Of a stretch of DNA of 64,000 nt, positions 17,355 to 25,173 are shown in pieces. The stretch is from Isosphaeraceae bacterium (lineage in GTDB: Bacteria; Planctomycetota; Planctomycetia; Isosphaerales; Isosphaeraceae). The position numbers and the translations under genes are program-made. The notes beneath the pieces are model-generated. The model worked only from the letters and a program-made list of their open reading frames with translations, did no database searches and was not told the origin of the DNA. Within the stretch, counting starts at the first letter, position 1, and each line of letters begins with the position of its first letter. The DNA lies in assembly GCA_026004735.1 (NCBI GenBank), contig BPJS01000001.1:930001-994000 (forward strand), written 5' to 3'.

Positions 17355-18919
17355 ACCGCGCGGCGATGATGGACCGGCTCGCAAGCCGCGACGAACTGTG
17401 GGACATGCTGATCGTCGGCGGCGGCGCGACCGGATTGGGCTGCGCCGTCGATGCCGCCGCGCGTGGCTATCGCGTTGCCCTGGTCGAGCGTGGCGATTTC
17501 GGCCAGGGGACCTCGAGCCGATCGACCAAGCTGATCCACGGCGGTGTCCGCTACCTGCGCCAGGGGCGGATCGGCCTTGTCATGGAGTCGCTCGGCGAGC
17601 GTGCGCGGCTGATGACCCTGGCGCCGCACTTGGTCCGGGACCAGCCGTTTGTCGTTCCCGTCCATCGGCCTGGCGGTGTCCTGTTTTACGGACTCGGTCT
17701 GCGGCTCTATGATCTGCTGGCCGGCAGAAACCGGCTGGGCTGGTCGCGCCCGCTCTCGGCGGCCCAGACCCGCTCGCTTCTACCCACCCTCCGCTCCGAC
17801 CGTCTCCGCGGAAGTGTGCTTTACCACGACGGGTTGTTCGACGATGCACGGTTGCTCGTCGCCCTGGCCCAGACGGCCGCCGCGCAGGGAGCCTGCCTAG
17901 CCAACTACGTCGAGGTGGAGCAGTGGATCGACGGTCCTGAGCGCCGGCTTGCTGGCGCCGTTGCTCGCGATCGCGAAACCGGCCAGGCGCTCGCCATCCG
18001 CGCCCGAGTCGTTGTGAACGCGACCGGACCCTTCAGCGACCGCCTGCGCCGCGTGGACAATCCCGCGGCCAGGCCGCTCATCGCGCCCAGCCAAGGAGCG
18101 CATCTGGTGCTTCCCCGATCGTTCCTGCCCGGCGACTCCGCACTGCTGATCCCCCGCACCCGGGATGGTCGCGTCCTGTTCGCGATTCCATGGCACGACC
18201 ACATCGTGGTCGGCACGACCGAGACCCCGCTGGACGAGCCGGACCCAGACCCCCGGCCTCGCCCCAACGAAATCGCCTTTCTGCTTGAAACCCTGGCCCA
18301 TTACCTGACACGACCTGCCAGCGCGGCCGATCTTCGAAGTATCTTCGCCGGCGTTCGGCCGCTGGTCCGCAGCGGGTCGTCCCGAAATACGGCCCGCCTG
18401 GCACGCGACCATCTGGTCGAGGTCTCCCCCTCCGGACTCGTCTCCGTTCTCGGTGGAAAGTGGACGACCTATCGGCGGATGGCCGAGGACGCCGTGAACC
18501 GGGCAGCGGTCGTTGCCGGCTTGCCACGGCGGCCGTGCGTCACCGGCTCGCTGCCGATTCATGGCCACGAGGGCCCCTCGATCGGGTCCGATCATTGGGC
18601 CGTCTACGGCTCCGACGCGCTGGCCCTCCGCGAGCTTGCGGGCTCCCAGCCCGAGCTGGCCCAACGGCTTCATCCCGAACTACCCTATCGGGCCGCCGAA
18701 GTGGTTTGGGCCGCTCGGAACGAGATGGCGCGTACCGTGGAAGACGTTCTCTGCCGCCGGACCCGTGCTGCGTTTCTCAACGCTCGCGCTGCGCTCGCCA
18801 TCGCTCCTCAAGTCGCCGCCCTCATGGCCACCGTACTCGGCCGCGACGCGACCTGGATCGACCAACAGCGAACCTCCTTCACCCAGGCGATCCAGGCCTA
18901 CCTTCCGCCCGAAGCCTGA
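17351..18919 (+). CDS. glpD: FAD-dependent glycerol-3-phosphate dehydrogenase
   Basis: The 522-residue protein is of normal GlpD length. It begins with the FAD-binding motif LIVGGGATGLGCAVDAAARG and the GlpD signature SSRSTKLIHGGVRYL. Later hallmarks are HLVLPRSF, the segment LFAIPWHDHIVVGTTETPL, and GGKWTTYRRMAEDAV, plus the C-terminal helical DAO domain. It oxidises sn-glycerol-3-phosphate to dihydroxyacetone phosphate at the inner membrane and passes electrons to quinone. The start ATG overlaps the preceding dehydrogenase stop (ATGA). The stop TGA is immediately followed by the TCA of the convergent gene's stop, so the two genes meet with no spacer. Confidence 0.93.
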   Translation: MNRAAMMDRLASRDELWDMLIVGGGATGLGCAVDAAARGYRVALVERGDFGQGTSSRSTKLIHGGVRYLRQGRIGLVMESLGERARLMTLAPHLVRDQPFVVPVHRPGGVLFYGLGLRLYDLLAGRNRLGWSRPLSAAQTRSLLPTLRSDRLRGSVLYHDGLFDDARLLVALAQTAAAQGACLANYVEVEQWIDGPERRLAGAVARDRETGQALAIRARVVVNATGPFSDRLRRVDNPAARPLIAPSQGAHLVLPRSFLPGDSALLIPRTRDGRVLFAIPWHDHIVVGTTETPLDEPDPDPRPRPNEIAFLLETLAHYLTRPASAADLRSIFAGVRPLVRSGSSRNTARLARDHLVEVSPSGLVSVLGGKWTTYRRMAEDAVNRAAVVAGLPRRPCVTGSLPIHGHEGPSIGSDHWAVYGSDALALRELAGSQPELAQRLHPELPYRAAEVVWAARNEMARTVEDVLCRRTRAAFLNARAALAIAPQVAALMATVLGRDATWIDQQRTSFTQAIQAYLPPEA

Positions 18920-20860
18920 TCAGGTTCGGGGCGGGACCTCTCCGACGATCAATCCCAACTCACCCAAGAGCCGTTGGCTCGCTGGGTCACCTAGCAGCGA
19001 TCGAAACGCCGACACCGCCGGCCGGTCCCAACGGGCCTCGGGGATCGCAAAGTCAAACCGCTCGGCCCGGATCGGGATGAATCCCAGCCCATACAGACGC
19101 ACAACGGTCTCGATGGCGATCCCCCAATCGGCGTGGCGCGACGCCACGGCTGCCGCCACCGCGTGGTGCGACTTCACCTCCCTGGAATAGCCCGACGGAC
19201 GCGCTCCAGCCAGCAATTCGTCGATCAGGATTCGGGTCCCACTGCCACGGTTGCGGTTGACCATCAGGCACGCCGAATCGGCCAGGGCTGCCGCCAACGC
19301 CTCCGCGACCTCTCGTCCCGCAAACCGTGGGTCCCCCGGCCGAAAGACCAGCCCCTGCATCCGTTCGTAGCCGGTCGCCAACCGTACCCCCGGCGGCAAG
19401 AACGGTTCGTTGTAAACCCCGGTTTCGGCGTCGAGCAAATGCATCCCCGCCAGGTCGCACTCGCCTCGTGCCGCTGCGGCTAGCCCCCCTTGCGAACCGA
19501 CCCAGAGCGTCTTGACCTGTATCCCCGTTCGCTCGACCAGGAGGCTCAGCAGCCGGTCCAGCCCCACGCAGTGTGAGCCAACCACGACCAGATCGGCTCG
19601 CTCCAGTCCCCGCCCCAGCAATGTCACTCGGACGGTTTCCCCTGCGTCGATGTATTCCTGTTGCCGTGGGATCGTGACAAACCCATCGGCGCGGCTGAAG
19701 GTCGTCACCGAACCCGATCCCTTTCCCATCGGGACGGCACGCAGCAAACCACCTTCGCTTGGCTCCATCAGACTGACCAACAGAAACTCGGTCCGTCCCC
19801 GCTCGCTGTTGCAACGCATCGCCAGCTCCGCCTCGACCGATTCCTTCCGCTCGGGCCCCACTCCGGCCAGGCACCGCAGCAACGGCGCAACGAATTCGTG
19901 GAAGGTGAAGATCGCCGAAGGCGGGAAGCCCGGCAGCACCGCGACCGGCGTCCGGCCCACGACCCCCAGGCAGATCGGCTTGCCCGGCTTGAGCGCCGCT
20001 CCATGCACGACAATTCCCGGCTCGCGGCCGGCCAGGGCCTGGTACGAAACGTCGCCCTCGCCCTTGCTGGTTCCCCCGCTGAGCAGCACCAGGTCGGCGG
20101 TTGCCAAGCCTTGGGTCAAGGCCTGCTCCAAGGCGTCCAAACGATCCTCGACGATCCCCAGTCGGATTGGCTCCCCGCCCAGTTCCCGGACGGCATCGGC
20201 CAGCAGCGTCGAATTGATGTCGTAGATCGCCCCAGGCCGCAGCGGTTCCCCCGGCGCGATCAGTTCATGGCCCGTCGAGACGATGGCCACGCGTGGCCGC
20301 CGCACCACCTCCACGCGGCGGCGGCCGATCGCCGCCAGCACGCCCGTTTCCCGCGCCGTTAGCCGTGTTCCACGCCGCAGCACTAGCTCGCCGCGAGCGA
20401 TATCCCCGCCTGCGTAACCGATCTGCGCACCGGCCGGCACCGGACGACAGACCACCAGGCGGTCGCCGTCGATCCAGGCGTGCTCGGTCATGATCACCGC
20501 GTCGGCACCTCGGGGCAGCATCCCCCCCGTCGCGATCGCCATCGCCTCACCCGGCCCTAAGCTCTCCCGAGGCACAACACCCGGCGTGATCAGCTCGGAC
20601 CGTAAGACCAGCCGCCGCGGCGCCGACTCGGTCGCTCCAAAGGTCGATCCGGCCCGCAGCGCGTACCCGTCGACCAGCGAGCGGTCAAACCCGGGAACGT
20701 CGACGTCGGCCACCACGTCTGCCGCCAGCACCCGCCCGAGCGCTTCGGCTAATTCCACATCCTCCACGCCCAATGGTGTGGGCCGGAGGGCCTCCCACCA
20801 TCGCCGCTCGGCGGCGTCGCGGTCGATCACCTCGAGAAATTGTGCCTGTTCTCGGACCAT
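18920..20860 (-). CDS. MoeA-type molybdopterin biosynthesis protein fused to a periplasmic-binding-protein-like domain
   Basis: The 646-residue protein has two parts. Residues 1-410 are a MoeA domain, with DVPGFDRSLVDGYALR, the ATGGMLPRGAD phrase, LLSGGTSKGEGDVSY and PGFPPSAIFTF (MoeA usually has PGNP). Residues 430-646 are a type-2 PBP-like domain, with GSHCVGLDRLLSLL, GECDLAGMHLLD, NRNRGSGTRILID and HADWGIAIE, resembling the ModA/LysR-effector fold that binds oxyanions. The family inserts molybdate into adenylylated molybdopterin; the added domain may sense or deliver molybdate or tungstate (inference). It lies eight bases after a stand-alone moeA and is surely co-transcribed with it. It ends back-to-back with glpD. 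Confidence 0.88.
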   Translation of the reverse strand: MVREQAQFLEVIDRDAAERRWWEALRPTPLGVEDVELAEALGRVLAADVVADVDVPGFDRSLVDGYALRAGSTFGATESAPRRLVLRSELITPGVVPRESLGPGEAMAIATGGMLPRGADAVIMTEHAWIDGDRLVVCRPVPAGAQIGYAGGDIARGELVLRRGTRLTARETGVLAAIGRRRVEVVRRPRVAIVSTGHELIAPGEPLRPGAIYDINSTLLADAVRELGGEPIRLGIVEDRLDALEQALTQGLATADLVLLSGGTSKGEGDVSYQALAGREPGIVVHGAALKPGKPICLGVVGRTPVAVLPGFPPSAIFTFHEFVAPLLRCLAGVGPERKESVEAELAMRCNSERGRTEFLLVSLMEPSEGGLLRAVPMGKGSGSVTTFSRADGFVTIPRQQEYIDAGETVRVTLLGRGLERADLVVVGSHCVGLDRLLSLLVERTGIQVKTLWVGSQGGLAAAARGECDLAGMHLLDAETGVYNEPFLPPGVRLATGYERMQGLVFRPGDPRFAGREVAEALAAALADSACLMVNRNRGSGTRILIDELLAGARPSGYSREVKSHHAVAAAVASRHADWGIAIETVVRLYGLGFIPIRAERFDFAIPEARWDRPAVSAFRSLLGDPASQRLLGELGLIVGEVPPRT

Positions 20861-20868
20861 GCGCCTGT

Positions 20869-22182
20869 TCAGGATTCGACCGGATCGCGATCATAGAGCC
20901 AGACCTGGACCAGGGCTCCCGCCGGATAGCCCTCGAGATCCGCGGGCACCAGAACAAACCCGTCGGCCCGTGTCACGCTGCTCAAAATCGAGGCGCCGGC
21001 AATTGCCAACGGCTCCACCTGACCGGCAACCAGCCCCACCCGGGCATAGTCGACCCGACCGACCGCCGAAACCAGCTTACGCGCCAGCGGCCGTTCCACC
21101 CGGCGATAGGGCATAGCTACGCCCCGGCCCCCGAGCCTCCGAATCAGCCGCCCGGCGAATAAATCGTAGGCGCAGAGGCTGCTCACCGGGTTGCCCGGCA
21201 GAAGCACGACCGGGACCGAATCGACGAATCCGATTCCGGTCGGACTCGCCGGCCGCACCGCGACCCCGTGAATCGGCAGCTCGCCCAACTCGGCCACCAA
21301 CGCCGGGGCGTGATCCTCCGGCCCCGTCGAACTACCCCCGCTGATCAGTACGAGATCCGCGTCACGCACCGCGTCGAGCAAAACCGAACCAAGCGCCTCG
21401 CGGTCATCGCCCACCGGCCCGATCTGGCGGGGCAGACCCCCGTCCCGCTGGACCAGAGCCGACAGCATCGGGCCGTTCATGTCGGCGAACCGATGCCCCG
21501 AGGGCGGCGTCCCCGGAGGCAACAACTCATCCCCAGTCACCAGGATCGTCACCACGGGCCGCCGAACCACCCGAATCGCCTCAAGGCCCAGCCCGCTCAA
21601 TACTCCGAGATCCTGGGGCCTCAGAACCCTTCCGGCCCGGAGCACAATCGAACCAGCGACCAGATCTTCGCCGCGGCGGCTCACATGGCGGCCAGGCGGC
21701 ACGGCCTCAAAGACCTGGATCTGGTCGCCGGCACGCGAGGTCACTTCGACCGGCACGACCGTGTCCGCACCCTCGGGCAACGGCGCGCCGGTGGCAATCT
21801 CAACGGCCTGACCAGGACCAATCCTTCCCCCAAACGCGCGCCCGGGTCGGGCTTCCCCAATGCGTCGGAAAACCGCCGGCGCGTAACCGTCCGCCCCCTG
21901 CGTCTCCTCGCCCCGCAGGGCATAGCCGTCCATCGCCGCCCGGTCAAACAGCGGGACATCCCGTGCGCTGACCAGGTCCGCGGCCAGCACCCGGTCGTAC
22001 GCCTCTCCCAGCGCAACCTCTTCCTCACTCAGGACCGAGATCCGCTCATCCAGCAACGCCCAGACCTGCTCGACCGTCGCCCGCGAGCGAAACCCTCGCA
22101 TCCGCGGATCGTCAAACGCAGGACCGGAAGCCGGCACATGAGCACCCATCACTCGGCACGCCTGCTCATCCCCCGCGTTCAC
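20869..22182 (-). CDS. moeA: Molybdopterin molybdenumtransferase MoeA
   Basis: The protein (437 residues from the GTG at 22182) has the full MoeA architecture: DVPLFDRAAMDGYALRGEET, EIATGAPLPEGADTVVPVE, SRRGEDLVAGSIVLRAG, VTILVTGDELLPPG and LLPGNPVSSLCAYDLFAGR. The molybdate-loop motif, usually SGGVSVGDYD, reads SGGSSTGPEDHA, a divergence. MoeA inserts molybdate into MPT-AMP to give the molybdenum cofactor. The real start is uncertain: an ATG at 22149 (MGAHVPAS) is possible, and family similarity begins only near RGFRSRATVEQVW. Its partner eight bases downstream is a MoeA-PBP fusion, so the pair may divide the work between two metals or two steps (inference). No Moco riboswitch is visible upstream. 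Confidence 0.9.
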   Translation of the reverse strand: MNAGDEQACRVMGAHVPASGPAFDDPRMRGFRSRATVEQVWALLDERISVLSEEEVALGEAYDRVLAADLVSARDVPLFDRAAMDGYALRGEETQGADGYAPAVFRRIGEARPGRAFGGRIGPGQAVEIATGAPLPEGADTVVPVEVTSRAGDQIQVFEAVPPGRHVSRRGEDLVAGSIVLRAGRVLRPQDLGVLSGLGLEAIRVVRRPVVTILVTGDELLPPGTPPSGHRFADMNGPMLSALVQRDGGLPRQIGPVGDDREALGSVLLDAVRDADLVLISGGSSTGPEDHAPALVAELGELPIHGVAVRPASPTGIGFVDSVPVVLLPGNPVSSLCAYDLFAGRLIRRLGGRGVAMPYRRVERPLARKLVSAVGRVDYARVGLVAGQVEPLAIAGASILSSVTRADGFVLVPADLEGYPAGALVQVWLYDRDPVES

Positions 22183-22370
22183 CCTGCCTCAAACCGCACG
22201 CCCCGCCCGACGCTGCACTGCCGGCGGGCTTCCTCGACAGCTTCGATCTCCCGAGGGCGCAACACGAGCGAGATGCGGAGCCGAACGGCCAATGCACCCC
22301 TCGGACCGACACATTCGGCCCGAAACGCGTGACGACAGAACGCAGATCGGTTCAGCCTGCGCGGCCGCCG

Positions 22371-22556
22371 TCAGGTCGACGACTTCTTGCCACGCTTCGA
22401 CGGCGCCTTTTTCGAAGCCGATGGCTGAGCGGCTGGCTCCGATGGAGCCTCTTCCCGCGGCTCGCCCGGCTCGTCGATCCCGTGCTCGATCTCCTTCTTG
22501 CCGAAGATGGCTTCGTAGTTGGGAAATCCATACTTGCGGACAATCGGGCCGCTCAT
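22371..22556 (-). CDS. Conserved small protein of planctomycete type
   Basis: This 61-residue protein starts at an ATG preceded by a near-perfect AAGGAGG, spaced ten bases, which makes it a real gene despite its size. The first 25 residues, beginning MSGPIVRKYGFPNYEAIFG, are ordered and look conserved; I recall this N-terminus from other planctomycetes. The rest is a charged, Ser/Pro/Lys-rich tail ending in SKRGKKSST. It follows the carbonic-anhydrase-like gene by 18 bases and is probably co-transcribed with it. No function is known to me. The basic tail might contact nucleic acid or an acidic partner. Confidence 0.75.
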   Translation of the reverse strand: MSGPIVRKYGFPNYEAIFGKKEIEHGIDEPGEPREEAPSEPAAQPSASKKAPSKRGKKSST

Positions 22557-22574
22557 CGCGAACCACCCTCCTTT

Positions 22575-23249
22575 TCAACTCAGAACGCGATCAATCTGAC
22601 CCCTCAGATTCATCAGGTAGCCCTCGACGTGCACCTTGTCCCAGTCGGCTGCGAGCGGCTTGCGGTGATACCGATCCTGATAGATCCGGTCAATCAGGCC
22701 GCGAAACCAGGTGACCGCGGGCGGCCGCATCGGCAACCGGTAGGGTTCGTACTCCGTGGAATCCGGCGAACCCCGGCGGGACGATCGCAGGTCGGGAATC
22801 CGTCGCGGTTCCGATTGCTTGCGACTGATATATTCCAACAGATCGCGGCGAAACGCGTCAAATTGCGCCTGGTGCGCCCGGACGTCGACGTCGGGATCGC
22901 CCTCCCCATAGCTCGGGGTTCCGGAGTACCGGTAGGCGCCACAATCCAGGTGCTCGATCACATAGATGTAGCGGATCTGATGCAATGCAACGGCCAGTTC
23001 CAGATGGTCGTAAAATCCGTGCCGCGTTGAGGCGAACGGGTCCGGCTCGCCGCGGGCCGGCCGGACCAGCGAAAGCGAAGCGCCCGCGGCGATGAACTGA
23101 TCGTAGCGATTCGTCAAATTCTGTTCATCCATGAATCGCACGGCGTCATCGAGCAGCCGCAGATCCATGCAGGTCACCAGCAGGACGTTCTTGGTCGCGA
23201 GCCTCACGCCCGACGGCAGTCGGTCCCCCGAGGTCAGCCCGTGGCTCAT
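22575..23249 (-). CDS. Beta-carbonic-anhydrase-like protein
   Basis: The start is the ATG at 23249 behind GGAGGAG, giving 224 residues. The zinc-site signatures of beta-carbonic anhydrases are kept: CMDLR (C-x-D-x-R, a Cys ligand with its Asp-Arg dyad) and EHLDCG (H-x-x-C). Between them the usual RNAGG segment is replaced by FIAAGASLSLVRP, and the middle of the protein has long insertions compared with classical enzymes. It may therefore hydrate CO2 or may be one of the beta-CA relatives with another substrate. It is followed by a small conserved protein with a strong ribosome-binding site, suggesting a two-gene unit. It lies in the same direction as a sugar phosphate isomerase gene 70 bases upstream. 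Confidence 0.75.
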   Translation of the reverse strand: MSHGLTSGDRLPSGVRLATKNVLLVTCMDLRLLDDAVRFMDEQNLTNRYDQFIAAGASLSLVRPARGEPDPFASTRHGFYDHLELAVALHQIRYIYVIEHLDCGAYRYSGTPSYGEGDPDVDVRAHQAQFDAFRRDLLEYISRKQSEPRRIPDLRSSRRGSPDSTEYEPYRLPMRPPAVTWFRGLIDRIYQDRYHRKPLAADWDKVHVEGYLMNLRGQIDRVLS

Positions 23250-23319
23250 TCGCTGACACTCCTCCGTCGGCCAAGGAACCGCAGATCGGCTCGTGAGGCG
23301 GACGCTCGCTCTAGCTGGC

Positions 23320-24330
23320 TCAGCGCTTGCTGGCCTCGGCGAAGGCGGCGTCGAACAAGCCGGCGGGCGTCGTAAAGCCCATCGTCTTCTTGGTGAACGC
23401 GCAGGCCTCGGCTGCGCCGTACTCGCGGTCCATGCCCGGGTCTTCCCATTCGATCGAGAGCGGCCCCGCGTAGCCGATGGCGTTGAGTGCCCGCGCGATG
23501 GCGTCAAAATCAACCTGACCGCGGCCCGGCGAGCGGAAGTCCCAGCCGCGGCGCGGATCTCCAAAGTTGAGGTGGCTGCCCAGAATCCCGCTCCGCCCGT
23601 TGAGCGTCCGGGCCGCATCCTTCACATGGACATGATAAATCCGGTCCGGGAAGGCCCGGATGAACTCGACCGGATCGACCATCTGCCAGAGCAGGTGGCT
23701 GGGATCGTAGTTGAAGCCGAACTCCTTGCGGCCGCCCAGCGCCTTGAGAGCCCGCTCGGCCGAGTAGAGGTCGAAGGCGATCTCGGTCGGGTGAACCTCC
23801 AGCGCAAACCGGACGCCTTCCTTCTGGAAAACGTCGAGGATCGGGTTCCAGCGGTCGGCCAAGTCCTGGTAGCCTCGGTCGATCATCGCGTCGGGCACCG
23901 GCGGAAACGAATACAGCAAGTGCCAGATCGAGCTGCCCGTAAACCCGTTGACGACCGTGACCCCCAGCTTCGCCGCGGCGCGGGCCGTATCCATCATCTC
24001 CTGCGCCGCCCGCTGCCGGACGCCCTCGGGCTTGCCGTCGCCCCAGACGTGTTCCGGCAGGATCGACTTATGCCGCTCGTCGATCAGGTCGCAGACGGCC
24101 TGCCCGGCCAGGTGGTTCGAGATCGCCCAGCACTTCAAACCATACTTGTCCAGCAGTGCCTTGCGGCCCTCGCAGTAACCTGGCTCCTTGAGTGCCTGCT
24201 GGACGTTGAAGTGATCGCCCCAGCAGGGCAGCTCGATCCCGTCGTAGCCCCAGGCGCTCGCCTTCTGGCAGAGGGTTTCCAGCGTCAGGTCTGCCCACTG
24301 GCCGGTAAACAACGTCACGGGGCGTGCCAC
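23320..24330 (-). CDS. Sugar phosphate isomerase/epimerase family protein (TIM barrel)
   Basis: I chose the GTG at 24330, behind GGAGAG, which gives 336 residues starting [14 protein letters not shown]; a longer frame upstream looks non-coding. The sequence is a xylose-isomerase-like TIM barrel. Likely metal or active-site positions are the Glu of [12 protein letters not shown], the Asp-His pair of [10 protein letters not shown], the His residues of YHVHVKDA and the Glu in [12 protein letters not shown]. Such enzymes epimerise or isomerise sugars and inositols; the planctomycete paralogues are numerous and mostly uncharacterised. The gene is divergent from a HAD phosphatase, and the neighbouring carbonic-anhydrase-like gene lies downstream. 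Confidence 0.85.
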   Translation of the reverse strand: MARPVTLFTGQWADLTLETLCQKASAWGYDGIELPCWGDHFNVQQALKEPGYCEGRKALLDKYGLKCWAISNHLAGQAVCDLIDERHKSILPEHVWGDGKPEGVRQRAAQEMMDTARAAAKLGVTVVNGFTGSSIWHLLYSFPPVPDAMIDRGYQDLADRWNPILDVFQKEGVRFALEVHPTEIAFDLYSAERALKALGGRKEFGFNYDPSHLLWQMVDPVEFIRAFPDRIYHVHVKDAARTLNGRSGILGSHLNFGDPRRGWDFRSPGRGQVDFDAIARALNAIGYAGPLSIEWEDPGMDREYGAAEACAFTKKTMGFTTPAGLFDAAFAEASKR

Positions 24331-24471
24331 GATCGTCTCTCCGCAATCTGGGGCAATCGCGCCTAAAAGAGCACTTTCGACGCGAACATAAGGGCCACAC
24401 GACCCCAAGTCAACGACTTGACGACCTCCGGGACGAGCCACCATGATCGTCGTCTAGGAGTTCGATGACGT

Positions 24472-25173
24472 GTGAGCACGCGCCTAACCCGTCCTGACGC
24501 AATCCTGTTCGACTTCGACGGCGTCCTGATCGATTCGGAAAACATCCACGTCGCTGCCTGGGAACGCACGCTGCGTCGGATGGGCTATGAGTTGGCGCCG
24601 GATCGCTGCGCGCGTGCTGCCGAGATTGACGACCACGCGTTCCTCGCCGAGTTGCTTGCCGAGCACGACATCCACGATGCCGACCTCGATGGCTGGGTCG
24701 CCCGCAAACAGCAAATCGCCGCGCCGCTGTTTGCCGATGGAGCTGCCTGGGCCTACCCCGGCGTGAACGCGTTGATTGAAACCGCGCGCCAGGCCGGAGT
24801 CCGCCTGGGCGTGGTTTCGACGTCCTGGCGGATCAACATCGAGACGGCCCTGCGCGTTCTGGGAATTTCCGATGCTTTTGAACTGATCATCGCCAAGGAA
24901 GACGCTCCGCCCAAACCCGATCCGGCGGGCTACCGCCTCGCCCTGGAACGGCTCCAGCTTGCCCCGGAAGTCTGCCTGGCGGTCGAGGATTCGCCGGTCG
25001 GCCTGGCCGCCGCCCGGGCCGCGGGGCTACGCGTCCTGGCCGTCGGCCATCGCCGATCGGCTCGTACCGGCTGGTTCGCGGACGCGCCCTTTGTTCCAGG
25101 ATTTGAGCCGATCGAGCCGGCCGTGATCGCCTTAGGCCTGAACGACTCCCCTGGGTCCTCTCGCCATGACTAA
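24472..25173 (+). CDS. HAD-superfamily (subfamily IA) phosphatase / beta-phosphoglucomutase-like
   Basis: The 233-residue protein starts with GTG. All four HAD motifs are visible: motif I LFDFDGVLIDSE, motif II VVSTSW, motif III KEDAPPKPDP and motif IV VEDSPVGLAAARAAG. The acidic residue two positions after the nucleophile Asp is Asp, as in hydrolases and phosphomutases. A helical cap lies at about 18-90. Likely activities are dephosphorylation of a sugar phosphate or a phosphoglycolate-type repair reaction. The last eight bases overlap the start of sthA, so both are translated from one message. The upstream divergent gene is a sugar phosphate isomerase. Confidence 0.88.
   Translation: MSTRLTRPDAILFDFDGVLIDSENIHVAAWERTLRRMGYELAPDRCARAAEIDDHAFLAELLAEHDIHDADLDGWVARKQQIAAPLFADGAAWAYPGVNALIETARQAGVRLGVVSTSWRINIETALRVLGISDAFELIIAKEDAPPKPDPAGYRLALERLQLAPEVCLAVEDSPVGLAAARAAGLRVLAVGHRRSARTGWFADAPFVPGFEPIEPAVIALGLNDSPGSSRHD

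Noticed and set aside
22183..22370. Possible molybdenum-cofactor riboswitch upstream of moeA
   Set aside because: No conserved Moco-motif sequence or multi-stem structure could be recognised in the 188 bp.
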